DNA of 64,000 nt from Pseudothermotoga_B sp051235805. Lineage in GTDB: Bacteria > Thermotogota > Thermotogae > Thermotogales > DSM-5069. Below, piece by piece: positions 44,572 to 53,053 of the stretch (positions are counted from its first letter, which is position 1; every line of letters begins with the position of its first letter). The notes under the pieces were generated by a model, which made no database searches, was not told the DNA's origin, and was given only the letters and a program-made list of their open reading frames with translations. Made by a program: the position numbers and the translations under genes. Where the stretch lies: contig NZ_JBPNXV010000001.1 of the NCBI RefSeq assembly GCF_051235805.1, positions 1,178,001-1,242,000 on the forward strand, read 5' to 3'.

Positions 44572-45017
44572 GAGCTGTCGTTCAGCGCGTGCATTATGCG
44601 AGAGTTTCTGTGAATGGTGACATTGTCGGGGCAATAGAAAAAGGTTTGCTCGTTTTCCTCGGTGTGGGAAAAAATGACACTGCTGAGGACGTTGAGTGGA
44701 TGTGTGAAAAAATCTTGAATTTGAGGATCTTCGAAGATGAAAACGGAAAGATGAATCTCAGCGTGGCACAGATAGATGGTGGTCTATTGGTGATCTCTCA
44801 GTTCACCCTCTACGGTGATTGTAGACACGGTAGAAGACCATCTTTCAGCGATGCCGCACCTCCTGAAATCGGAGAAAAGTTGTACCGTGCGTTCGTCCAG
44901 TTGATGAAGATCAAAACTCAGAAGGTCTCGGAAGGTGTCTTCGGTGCTCATATGGAAATCGAGGCTTTGAACGACGGACCGGTGACATTGCTATTAGACA
45001 GCGAGAGGAGATTCTGA
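44568..45017 (+). CDS. dtd: D-aminoacyl-tRNA deacylase (CTG start)
   Basis: Hydrolyses D-aminoacyl-tRNA. 149 aa. Active-site signatures SQFTLYGDC and NDGPVT are present. The conserved N-terminus RAVVQRVHYARVSV is encoded directly after a CTG at 44568-44570 that overlaps the relA stop (CTGA). In this frame the previous stop is at 44550 and no ATG, GTG or TTG lies between. The nearest standard codon, the GTG at 44589, falls inside the conserved QRV and would delete strand 1. SD AAGGGGG lies 8 bases upstream. Confidence 0.92.
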   Translation: MRAVVQRVHYARVSVNGDIVGAIEKGLLVFLGVGKNDTAEDVEWMCEKILNLRIFEDENGKMNLSVAQIDGGLLVISQFTLYGDCRHGRRPSFSDAAPPEIGEKLYRAFVQLMKIKTQKVSEGVFGAHMEIEALNDGPVTLLLDSERRF

Positions 45018-45598
45018 TGACGATACTTCTTCACGTGTGCTGTGCACCGGATGCCACAACTGCGGTTGAAAGGTTACGCCAAGAGAACTACGAACCAGTA
45101 CTTTTTTTCTACAATCCAAATATCCAACCACAAGAGGAGTATCTGAGGCGTTTGGAGGCAACAAAGAAGTTGGCAGAACTTTGGAAGTTGAGATTGATCG
45201 TCGATGGTTCTGGCGAAGATTTGTGGAGAGAAGAAATCAAGGGTCTTGAAGAACTTAAAGAAGGCTCAATCAGATGTCAAAAATGCATCGAATTTCGTCT
45301 GAGAAGAACGGCAGAATATGCGAGAGCAAATGGTTTTGAGATCTTCTCTAATACGTTGACTACCAGTCCCAAGAAAAATTCACAACTCATTCTGGAAATT
45401 GGAACAAAGGCTGCACATGAATTTCAAATACAATATTTGCACAGAGATTTCAAAAAGAAGAATGGGTTTTTGAGAAGTGTGCAATTGAGTAAAGAGTTGC
45501 AGCTCTACAGACAGAATTACTGTGGGTGTATTTATTCGCTGAAAACCCCCAAAAGAGAGAAAGGGATAAGTGATGAGAATATATGCAGCGACGAGTGA
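45017..45598 (+). CDS. queH: Epoxyqueuosine reductase QueH
   Basis: 193 aa. Last step of queuosine synthesis, reducing epoxyqueuosine in tRNA. Characteristic cysteines: LLHVCCAPD near residue 8, IRCQKCIEFRL near 90 and YCGCIYSL near 170 (4Fe-4S plus second metal in the family). Replaces B12-dependent QueG. ATG shares one base with the dtd stop (TGATG). Overlaps the next gene by 26 bases. Confidence 0.93.
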   Translation: MTILLHVCCAPDATTAVERLRQENYEPVLFFYNPNIQPQEEYLRRLEATKKLAELWKLRLIVDGSGEDLWREEIKGLEELKEGSIRCQKCIEFRLRRTAEYARANGFEIFSNTLTTSPKKNSQLILEIGTKAAHEFQIQYLHRDFKKKNGFLRSVQLSKELQLYRQNYCGCIYSLKTPKREKGISDENICSDE

Positions 45599-46370
45599 CA
45601 GAGTAATTGTCGATAGTCTTGAATTGAAAGAAGATTTGTCCAAGTACGTAGAACTCGTGTTGCAATCAAAGGTACCTATAGCCTTGAAGGTAGGCGATGA
45701 AATCCTATCGCTGAGCTGTGTCGATACAATTTTAGGTCCAACGGTCGTCGGTTTTATCAGGGAAGAATTCTTCGCTGAACCGATCATAGAGTATTTGAAT
45801 GGAATAATCCTGCAGTCCGATCTCTTACCCAACTTCATGGTACAGCTATCAAAGTCGATTGGTGAATGGAGAGGAAAGATCTCACTGGGTTTGCTTTCTA
45901 CAGATCGACAAGAGGTCAGATTCGAGTACAGAGAAAAACTCAGCAAAGTCACCATTAAAATCCTCTCTCTTGACGATAAAGATTTGTATGTCTTTGCAAC
46001 TGAAGAGATCTCAGTTGGTAAAAACGTCAAATTGGCTATGTCCAGTAAGTGTTCAAAGACTTTGCAAGCCATAAGAGAAGCCTTTGTTGTCGATAGGTAC
46101 GGTGATTTCACTGGCTTGTGCAGTTACAGAGATCTTTACAATGTAGAATTGTCTGTGGAACTCGATGATGACGATGCAGGTCTTATATCCAGCAGGCTGA
46201 GTTCTCAGAGCGTAAAGGAGTTTGCTGAGAGAATGAAGTTGCCTTTGCACGATGCTTACAAGGTACAGAGATCTCTTGAGGAGAAGTACTGGCTTTTGTT
46301 TGACATTGGCATCGACAGCTATCTGTACGCAGTGGGCCTGAGAAATTGGCAAGGGAAGGTGTCAAAATGA
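45573..46370 (+). CDS. Uncharacterised protein coupled to an RsbW-like kinase
   Basis: 265 aa from the ATG at 45573 (AAAGGGAT upstream; a GTG at 45570 is possible). Soluble, rather acidic, no signal or membrane segment. Opens with RIYAATSDRVIVDSLELK and has a central DDDDAG cluster. No family recognised. It overlaps queH by 26 bases and the anti-sigma-factor-like kinase by four (ATGA), so it is probably the functional partner of that kinase. Confidence 0.65.
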   Translation: MRIYAATSDRVIVDSLELKEDLSKYVELVLQSKVPIALKVGDEILSLSCVDTILGPTVVGFIREEFFAEPIIEYLNGIILQSDLLPNFMVQLSKSIGEWRGKISLGLLSTDRQEVRFEYREKLSKVTIKILSLDDKDLYVFATEEISVGKNVKLAMSSKCSKTLQAIREAFVVDRYGDFTGLCSYRDLYNVELSVELDDDDAGLISSRLSSQSVKEFAERMKLPLHDAYKVQRSLEEKYWLLFDIGIDSYLYAVGLRNWQGKVSK

Positions 46371-46780
46371 AAGAAATTGTGACCATTTCCTTTTCTTCCA
46401 AATCTGTCAACACCCGACTTGCAAGAGCGGTTATAAGATCTTTTCTAACAAACAGAAATCTCCCAGATGAGGCGATATGGGATACAGAACTTGGAGTCAA
46501 CGAAGCACTTACGAACATAATACGTCACACCTATAAGAATGACGAGCGAAGATACATCACTATGACTTTGATTTGGAACGAACCGGAGAAAGAACTGCAG
46601 ATCTTGTTGAGAGACTTTGGAGAACCCATTGATGCTTCTGTTATGATCCCCAAAGTACCTTCTCCTGAAAGAGAGGGTGGTTTTGGTTTGTATATAATTC
46701 ACAAAATCTTTGATACGGTGGAACTGAAGAATCTTGAAAACGGAAATCTTCTGAAAGTGATAAAGGTTTTTGAAAAATAG
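46367..46780 (+). CDS. RsbW/SpoIIAB-like anti-sigma factor ATPase
   Basis: 137 aa single GHKL (HATPase_c) domain of the serine-kinase type. N-box ELGVNEALTNIIRH, G1-like LLRDFGEPID and G2 box REGGFGLYIIHKIFD are visible. Family members phosphorylate an STAS antagonist and sequester a sigma factor or partner. No STAS or sigma gene is adjacent; the coupled 265-aa protein upstream is the only candidate partner here. SD AAGGGAAGGTG. TrmFO follows by 12 bases. Confidence 0.85.
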   Translation: MKEIVTISFSSKSVNTRLARAVIRSFLTNRNLPDEAIWDTELGVNEALTNIIRHTYKNDERRYITMTLIWNEPEKELQILLRDFGEPIDASVMIPKVPSPEREGGFGLYIIHKIFDTVELKNLENGNLLKVIKVFEK

Positions 46781-46792
46781 AGTAGGTGATCA

Positions 46793-48112
46793 TTGCTGAA
46801 AGTGCACGTTGTCGGAGGCGGTTTAGCCGGTTCAGAGGCAGCATATCAGCTCGCAAAAAGAAATATAGAAGTTGTTCTACACGAAATGCGCCCATCCAAG
46901 ATGACACCAGTTCACAAAACAGGGTTACTTGCTGAACTTGTCTGCAGCAACTCTTTTAAGTCTTGTGATCTTCACAACGCATCTGGACTGCTGAAAAAGG
47001 AGATGGAACTCTTTGGTTCTCTGGTCATAGAGGCCGCTCTACTTTCAAGAGTTCCTGCTGGGAAAGCTCTTGCCGTAGACCGCGAGAGATTTTCACAGTT
47101 TGTGACAGAGAAGATCAAAAACGTTGGTGTTCAAATCATCAACGAGGAGATAACACAAATACCGCAGGATTCTCCGGATCTATGGATAATCGCCACAGGG
47201 CCTGTTACAAGTATCAACCTGTGTTCTTGGTTAAAGAAGATAACCGGCGAAAACTTGTACTTTTTTGACGCAGTTGCCCCGATAATCACTGCAGAAAGTA
47301 TAGATTACTCCATTGCTTTTACAGCTGACCGCTATGGTGTTGGGACGAAGGATTATCTAAACTGTCCCATGGATAGAGAAGAATATGAAAGATTCTACGA
47401 GGCACTTATTAACGCCGAGGTCATTCCGATAGAAGGTTTCGACAAGGGATTGCTCTTTGAACGTTGTAAACCCGTCGAAGAAATCGCTAGAACAGGAAAA
47501 ATGTCATTACTTTATGGTCCATTGAGACCCGTTGGGATCAGTGATCCCAGGACTGGCAAGCAACCTTATGCTGTTGTCCAGCTTCGTAAGGATAACAGAG
47601 ACGGTACGTTGTACAATATAGTAGGGTTCCAAACGAGGCTTAAGTGGTCTGAACAAAAGAGAATCATCAGACTGATCCCGGGTTTACAAAACGCAGAGAT
47701 CGTTAGATATGGTGTGATGCACAGAAACGTTTATATCAACTCGCGAAAGGTGCTCGATGCATACATGAGGTTGAAACTTAACGAGAAAATCTTTTTTGCC
47801 GGGCAGATAACTGGAGTGGAAGGTTACTTAGAATCAGCAGCAAGCGGATTGTACGTTGCTCTGAATGCAAGTAGGGTGATCAGAGGCCTGCACCCAGTGA
47901 AGTTACCAACGACGACGATGATGGGGGCTCTTTTTGATTATGTCACAAATGAACTGGATAAGGAGTTACAACCGATGTATGCAAACTATGGGTTGCTCAC
48001 TTCACAAAAGAGAGACCGTGGTGAGATCGCCGAGAAATCTATTGAAGATTTGAAATGTTTTCTCACGCAACTGGCGGGGGAAAGGGAGGATCTCTGTGAA
48101 GGCACAGGTTAA
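46793..48112 (+). CDS. trmFO: Methylenetetrahydrofolate-tRNA (uracil-54-C5) methyltransferase TrmFO
   Basis: 439 aa flavoenzyme making T54 in tRNA with methylene-THF. VHVVGGGLAGSEAAYQLAK (FAD), VVLHEMRPSKMTPVHKT, ELVCSNSFKS with the catalytic Cys region, and FAGQITGVEGYLESAASG are typical. MnmG, a paralogue, lies upstream. The TTG at 46793 is only 3 bases from AGGTGA; the following CTG at 46796 has the same 6-base spacing as other CTG starts here. Confidence 0.94.
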   Translation: MLKVHVVGGGLAGSEAAYQLAKRNIEVVLHEMRPSKMTPVHKTGLLAELVCSNSFKSCDLHNASGLLKKEMELFGSLVIEAALLSRVPAGKALAVDRERFSQFVTEKIKNVGVQIINEEITQIPQDSPDLWIIATGPVTSINLCSWLKKITGENLYFFDAVAPIITAESIDYSIAFTADRYGVGTKDYLNCPMDREEYERFYEALINAEVIPIEGFDKGLLFERCKPVEEIARTGKMSLLYGPLRPVGISDPRTGKQPYAVVQLRKDNRDGTLYNIVGFQTRLKWSEQKRIIRLIPGLQNAEIVRYGVMHRNVYINSRKVLDAYMRLKLNEKIFFAGQITGVEGYLESAASGLYVALNASRVIRGLHPVKLPTTTMMGALFDYVTNELDKELQPMYANYGLLTSQKRDRGEIAEKSIEDLKCFLTQLAGEREDLCEGTG

Positions 48113-49496
48113 AGTTTCGAGCAATGGACTGGAGGCATATGTTACTGTTTCAGCGGATGAAAATGAGGAGATAACAAGAGATCAAATAATCTCTCAACTT
48201 CAAGCAAATGGCATAGTCTATGGCATTTTGGAAGAGGCTATCGACGATCTCATAAAGAAAAAAACATTCAGTATACCTGTTTTAGTAGCTCTTGGTAAAG
48301 AACCAATCAATGGTGAAGATGGCCAGGTTGTTATGATCCAGCAGGAGAAACAAGATCTAACAGAGCAAGTGAAAAACAGAGTTGATTTGCGTGAACTTCC
48401 CAGTCGCGCGAGACAAATAGTAAAAGCAGGCCAAGAGATAGCAGAGATCATTCCTCCCTCACCAGGCACAGAAGGCAAGAACGTATTCGGAAGGTCTCTG
48501 AACCCGAAGCCTGGCAAACCACCACAGTTGAAACTTGGAAAAAATGTGAAACTCTCAGAAGACGGAAAAAAGATCATCGCGGCAGTCGATGGTATGCTCA
48601 TCGCGAAAGCCGATGGGTTAATCGATGTAAATGAAGTGCTCATCATAAAGGGTGATGTAGATTACGCGACGGGGAATATCGATTTTCCCGGTGAAGTACA
48701 GATTTCTGGAGACGTGAAGCCAGGTTTTTCAGTCAAAGCTAAAGGGAACATATCCATATCTGGTGTCATTGAAGCTGCTACGGTAATATCCTATGAAGGG
48801 TCGGTTAGCGCCTTAGGAATAAAAGGTAGAGAGAAGGGCATCGTGAAAGCAAAAGAGGATGTCGTTGCCAAATTTCTCGAAAACGCAATTGTTGAAGCAG
48901 GACAGAGTGTCATTGTAAATGGTCCGATAACCAATTCTCAGATTAAATCTGCGGTTGAGGTCAAAGCAACGGGAAACAAAGGAATGATAGCAGGAGGAAT
49001 GATTGTCGCTGGCTTTGCTGTTGAAGCTGAGGAGATAGGCTCGCCACTCGGAATTAGAACGACCATAGAGATAGGTTTCGATCCACAAACTCGTGAAGAA
49101 ATCAAGGTTATAAGAGCGAAACTGGAACTAGACAAGGAAAATTTGACAAAACTGGTTAACATATACAGAACCTTGAAGGCTCTCATGGAAAAGAACCAAG
49201 GGCAGCTTCCTCCAGATAAGATGGAGATATACAAGAAAGTAGGACAGAGCATGATAAATCTCAGAAATACCATTGAGATGAATGAAAAGCAATTACAAGA
49301 ACTCGAGGCACAGATTAAAGAAAAATTGACACGTGCCAAAGTAATCGCGAGGAAGATTTTGCATCCAGGCGTTGAGGTGACAATATTCGAAAAAAGATTC
49401 TATGCAGACCGAACTCTTGAAAAGGTTATAGTCCTGGTGGAAAACCAAGAAATAAGACTCGGAGGCTACTCAAGTGATTCTCAAGTCGGTACCTAA
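48096..49496 (+). CDS. FapA family protein (DUF342), beta-helix
   Basis: 466 aa. N-terminal small domain (VSADENEEITRDQIISQL), the central PGTEGKNVFGRSLNPKPG signature, then the glycine-rich repeating beta-helix (GDVDYATGNIDFPGEVQISGD and on), and a C-terminal coiled coil (residues about 340-420). Found in many Thermotogota and Firmicutes; molecular role not settled, one proposal links it to polymerisation and cell envelope. GTG start with GGGAGGA; overlaps trmFO by 17 and manA by 23 bases. Confidence 0.85.
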   Translation: MKAQVKVSSNGLEAYVTVSADENEEITRDQIISQLQANGIVYGILEEAIDDLIKKKTFSIPVLVALGKEPINGEDGQVVMIQQEKQDLTEQVKNRVDLRELPSRARQIVKAGQEIAEIIPPSPGTEGKNVFGRSLNPKPGKPPQLKLGKNVKLSEDGKKIIAAVDGMLIAKADGLIDVNEVLIIKGDVDYATGNIDFPGEVQISGDVKPGFSVKAKGNISISGVIEAATVISYEGSVSALGIKGREKGIVKAKEDVVAKFLENAIVEAGQSVIVNGPITNSQIKSAVEVKATGNKGMIAGGMIVAGFAVEAEEIGSPLGIRTTIEIGFDPQTREEIKVIRAKLELDKENLTKLVNIYRTLKALMEKNQGQLPPDKMEIYKKVGQSMINLRNTIEMNEKQLQELEAQIKEKLTRAKVIARKILHPGVEVTIFEKRFYADRTLEKVIVLVENQEIRLGGYSSDSQVGT

Positions 49497-50346
49497 AGCG
49501 AGAGAGATGATTTGGGGAAGTTTCAGTCTTAACCAGAGCTTTTGCAAGTCCTGCACAAGACCTGTCGGCGAAGTCTGGCTTTTGTCGGAATTTCCCATGA
49601 TTCTGACAGAGCTTCAGGCTGTTTCAAAAGAGAACTTTGACTCACATTCACTCAACGATATCTTTGATCTGAAATTGGTGCGATTCCCCATATTGATAAA
49701 ATTAATCGCCTCTGAGCAATGGCTCTCTGTGCAGGTTCATCCAGATGATCAATCAGCTCAGGAACTTGAAAATGAACCCTGGGGTAAGAGTGAGTGCTGG
49801 TTTTTTCTCAAAGACAGTGTTATAGCTCTTTCTGATACAGGTACTGATTTGCAAGAGTGCCTTCAGAACAATTCCTTTTCAAAGGCATTGAAGATCGTAT
49901 ATCCTCACGCGGGCGATTTGGTTTACATTCCTGCCGGAACACTTCATGCGATAGGTCCGGGATCTATGCTCGTAGAGATTCAGCAATCCTCTGATCTGAC
50001 CTACAGAGTTCATGACTGGGGAAGAGGACGCGAACTACACGTTGAGAAAGCTTTAAAGGTGGTCAAGAAGGTCTGTGCCGAGGATCTAATCTTCCCGTCG
50101 GTAGAACACTTTGAGTGTGATTATTTCAAGGTATACAGATGTTATGGTAGCACACATGTCTTTCCCAACTCAATTATTGTGACGCTCACAAACGGCGAGA
50201 TAGATGACTTTGCAACAAAAGAATATGAAACATATCTAATCACTGGTGAAAAACCTGTTCGCGTAAATGGAGATATTTTGGTAGTAAAACTCGGTTGGAA
50301 GTGGTGGCACTTGGGAAATGTCGCTGGCTATGCCAGCGACAGTTGA
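49474..50346 (+). CDS. manA: Mannose-6-phosphate isomerase, type I
   Basis: 290 aa cupin. Interconverts mannose 6-phosphate and fructose 6-phosphate. Zinc ligands: QVHPDD (Gln, His), GKSECW (Glu; family GKTE) and YIPAGTLHAIG (His). Shorter than E. coli ManA but like the compact bacterial form. GTG start with GGAGG 8 bases before. The last 28 bases hold the hairpin that ends this operon. Confidence 0.9.
   Translation: MILKSVPKAREMIWGSFSLNQSFCKSCTRPVGEVWLLSEFPMILTELQAVSKENFDSHSLNDIFDLKLVRFPILIKLIASEQWLSVQVHPDDQSAQELENEPWGKSECWFFLKDSVIALSDTGTDLQECLQNNSFSKALKIVYPHAGDLVYIPAGTLHAIGPGSMLVEIQQSSDLTYRVHDWGRGRELHVEKALKVVKKVCAEDLIFPSVEHFECDYFKVYRCYGSTHVFPNSIIVTLTNGEIDDFATKEYETYLITGEKPVRVNGDILVVKLGWKWWHLGNVAGYASDS
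50319..50341. terminator. Hairpin between convergent manA and acp
   Basis: TGTCGCTGG (50319-50327), loop CTATG, CCAGCGACA (50333-50341): nine perfect pairs, overlapping the last manA codons. No strong U-run on either side (ATTTCCC on the minus strand), so it may act as a weak bidirectional terminator or as a 3'-end stabiliser. Confidence 0.5.
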
Positions 50347-50351
50347 GAAGA

Positions 50352-50642
50352 TCAATCTTCTTCGTCGTTCTCTTCTTCTTTTTCTTCCCTTTCTTCTTCC
50401 AATTTGATGTTTGCATACAGGACTTTGAAGATATCCCTAACGGTCCTTATTTTTTCCAATTGCTCGTCTGGTATAGAGACTCCAAACTCGTCTTCAAAAG
50501 CCATCACGAGGTCAACAAGGTCTAAGGAGTCCGCATCTAAATCTTCAATGAGATCTGCGTCCGCTGTCACCTCATCAATGTCAACTCCGAGTTTTTCTGC
50601 GACAAGTTCTTTAATCCTTTCCATGAGTTCTTCTTTGTCCAT
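50352..50642 (-). CDS. acpP: Acyl carrier protein with acidic tail
   Basis: 96 aa from the ATG at 50642 (GGGAGGG six bases upstream). The phosphopantetheine site is DADSLDLVDLVMAFED, Ser in DSL near residue 39, with the flanking EDEFGVSIPDEQL. After the normal ACP fold (about 78 residues) a run of Glu/Asp (EEEREEKEEENDEED) is added, rarely seen in ACPs. Single gene with its own promoter, away from fatty-acid genes. Confidence 0.93.
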   Translation of the reverse strand: MDKEELMERIKELVAEKLGVDIDEVTADADLIEDLDADSLDLVDLVMAFEDEFGVSIPDEQLEKIRTVRDIFKVLYANIKLEEEREEKEEENDEED

Positions 50643-50673
50643 ATCTTTCCCTCCCAACATCTTGAGTCGGAAT

Positions 50674-50704
50674 ATTATAAACTATACTGCTCGACACCTG
50701 TCAA
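50674..50704 (-). promoter_or_regulatory. Promoter of acpP
   Basis: On the minus strand, TTGACA (50704-50699) and TATAAT (50679-50674) with a 19-base spacer, both consensus hexamers. TSS predicted near 50667, a 24-base leader. An alternative TTTATA gives 17-base spacing. Confidence 0.55.
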
Positions 50705-50764
50705 GTTGCTTCTGTGATTTCTGTACAGATTCTCCAAATGAGTGATAATTCGATGAGTCGTAAA

Positions 50765-52153
50765 TCAAGCCCCTGTGAGAAAGAGCAAATCAGCCTTCTT
50801 CACCATCTGCGTTGTGGTCTTGGCGAGCTCGCTGATTCTGATCTTCTCAAAACCTGGCAGATAAGTCTGAAGGCAATCTTTCAGGGGTGAAACCCACTTT
50901 TCTGAAAGTTCCTTTGATCCCTTCATCACCCCGAGAATCGTTCCGACTTCACCAGCATTGCAATCGACATCGTATCCCATAGCAGAAACCAACTTCATAG
51001 TCTCATCGAAGTCTCCTTCACCATACCATAGAGAGGCTATCACGCAACAGAGATTTGGATAGACGTGAATCCAGTTGTACTTTTCGAATCTCCTCTGAAT
51101 AGTCTTTCTGACTTGTCTCCAATCGGTATTTTTCTCACACGCCACAATGATTTCGTTCAGAACATGTGAGAATTCACTACCCTCGGGTACATATTTTGTG
51201 GATTCTTCAATGATCTTGCGAATATCGTTATGAACGAAGGCTAACGATGTCATAACAGCACTGTGTATTCCACCGTAGACTCCGTTGCCAGAATGCGAGA
51301 TCTGTGAATCAAGATAAGCAAGATAAGCTGCCTCCTTTGGCCGAGCTGGTCGTAATAAGCCATGTACCATGCAACGCATTTGGGCACCTATCCACTCCTG
51401 AAATGGGTTGTTGAAGACGCCAGATTCAGGCGGGAAGATACCCATTTTCAGATTCTCCAGTGCTATGTATTCAGCACTCCAACCGAATGGTATCAATTCA
51501 AGCCATTTCAGTGCTATCTCAACGGAGGTAATTTTCTCATTTTCCCTCAATGCTTCTAAGAAAGCTATCTCATAAGTTATGTCATCGTTGAAAGTGTCCG
51601 GTTGACCGATGTAATAGCCAAGATTCTTTCCAAAAGATCTTTCAAGAGCCTCTCCGGTGTATCCCTCGAGTTTAGTTCCCATCGAAGCACCCGCGATCTG
51701 TCCAAGCCATCCCCCGAGAATCTTGTCATAAAGGTCTGAATCTATGCGCACTCGATCGTCTGGGAAATCAGCCGATATTTCCGTCCATTCAAGAGGTCTT
51801 TCATAAGTATGGTATGGGTGATCTGTAAGAGTTTTTGCCTCTCTCAGCACTTTGAATATAAGACTGGTAATAGTTTTCAATTTCGCTGCTTCGCCACTGT
51901 TCAACAGCCTGAGCCCAGTCTCGAACAAAGACTCCGCTTCGGATACATCTTTACCCATGTTTTCAACAGATTGTATTGCTCCAGCGATCAAGCATTCTGG
52001 TGCATCTGAACCGGGAACATTACTCTGCCAAAAGGCTTTGACAATCTGAGCAGGAAAGATCTCGAGTTGAGTTACCTGTGACCATGATCCTTCCTGTTCT
52101 GTTCTTGGCTCTGCATTTCTTCTGATTCGTGCTTCATATTCCCAAGCTTTCAA
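50765..52153 (-). CDS. ADP-ribosylglycohydrolase family protein
   Basis: 462 aa. DraG/ARH fold in the C-terminal 330 residues: KILGGWLGQIAGASMGTKLEGYTG, the metal motif PDTFNDDITYEIAFLEAL, GVYGGIHSAVMTSLAF and MGYDVDCNAGEVGTILG (second metal Asp pair). The first 120 residues are an extra helical part. Last gene of the nucleoside ABC operon (gap of 3 bases), so it may split N-glycosidic bonds of imported ADP-ribose-like or nucleoside compounds instead of deADP-ribosylating proteins. Confidence 0.85.
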   Translation of the reverse strand: MKAWEYEARIRRNAEPRTEQEGSWSQVTQLEIFPAQIVKAFWQSNVPGSDAPECLIAGAIQSVENMGKDVSEAESLFETGLRLLNSGEAAKLKTITSLIFKVLREAKTLTDHPYHTYERPLEWTEISADFPDDRVRIDSDLYDKILGGWLGQIAGASMGTKLEGYTGEALERSFGKNLGYYIGQPDTFNDDITYEIAFLEALRENEKITSVEIALKWLELIPFGWSAEYIALENLKMGIFPPESGVFNNPFQEWIGAQMRCMVHGLLRPARPKEAAYLAYLDSQISHSGNGVYGGIHSAVMTSLAFVHNDIRKIIEESTKYVPEGSEFSHVLNEIIVACEKNTDWRQVRKTIQRRFEKYNWIHVYPNLCCVIASLWYGEGDFDETMKLVSAMGYDVDCNAGEVGTILGVMKGSKELSEKWVSPLKDCLQTYLPGFEKIRISELAKTTTQMVKKADLLFLTGA

Positions 52154-52156
52154 GGT

Positions 52157-53053
52157 TCACCACTCCGTTCTATGCCTTTGTTTTCCATAGACGTACAGTA
52201 CAAACAGTGTAGCTAAGTAAGGAATCATTGAAGCAAATTGTGGTGCCAACTTGTAATGCTGGAGTATGAGACCGACGCTCTCAAAGAAACCAAAGACCAA
52301 AGAAAGTCCGAGTATGGATAAAGGTCTTCCTTTTACGAGTATGATTATAGCCAGAGAGATCCAGCCTCTGCCGTTTGACATATTCTCGCTGAAGAGAGTG
52401 ACATAACCAAGAGAGAGATAGACACCAGCCATTGCGGAGAGTATTCCACAGAATACAGTTGAAAGAAGCTTCACACCAGCTGGATTGATACCCGCCGACT
52501 TTGCCGTCTCTGGATCTTCACCAGTAGCCCGCAAGCGCAAACCAAACTTTGTGCTGAAAATCAGTAGATCAAGCACAAAAGCCAAACCGAAAGCCAAGTA
52601 GAGAACAAATGGATGATTTGAGAAGACCGTCTCAAGAAAGGGCATTTTGTGAAAAAATGGCATTTGCCATCTTGGTAAGCCAATGATCCTCGGTGATATG
52701 AGAGCTCCTTTTACCTTGAAGGTGCTGCGAAGCGCATAAGTGGTCCAGCCTAGAGCCACCATGTTTATTCCAATGCCGGTTATGAACTCATCACAGTGCA
52801 AGTATATGGCGAACAGAGCAAAAAGTAAAGCCATCGATACACCACTGAGAACGGCAAAGAGAATTCCCACAGCCCAGCTTCCAAAGAAGTAGCTTCCATA
52901 GACAGCAAAAAACGCTCCCATTAGCATCATGCCTTCCATAGCGATGTTGAAGATGTTTGCATAATAGGTAAACATTCCTCCAAGGGCTGCGAGCATTATC
53001 GGAGTTGCACTGTTCAGAGTCGCACCAAGGATGTGGAAAACCAGGTCAGTCAT
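52157..53053 (-). CDS. Nucleoside-type ABC transporter permease (second)
   Basis: 298 aa, about eight to nine helices, BPD_transp_2 family (BmpD/NupQ, RbsC relatives). LAALGGMFTYYANIFNIAMEGMMLMGAF is the typical entry, with RATGEDPETAKSAGINP as the coupling region to the ATPase. Start overlaps the previous permease stop by four bases. With its partner it forms the membrane channel. Confidence 0.9.
   Translation of the reverse strand: MTDLVFHILGATLNSATPIMLAALGGMFTYYANIFNIAMEGMMLMGAFFAVYGSYFFGSWAVGILFAVLSGVSMALLFALFAIYLHCDEFITGIGINMVALGWTTYALRSTFKVKGALISPRIIGLPRWQMPFFHKMPFLETVFSNHPFVLYLAFGLAFVLDLLIFSTKFGLRLRATGEDPETAKSAGINPAGVKLLSTVFCGILSAMAGVYLSLGYVTLFSENMSNGRGWISLAIIILVKGRPLSILGLSLVFGFFESVGLILQHYKLAPQFASMIPYLATLFVLYVYGKQRHRTEW

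Noticed and set aside
45380..46111. 243-codon antisense open frame over queH and the 265-aa gene
   Set aside because: Composition Ser/Thr/Leu-rich, no motif; both sense genes are better supported by SDs and coupling.
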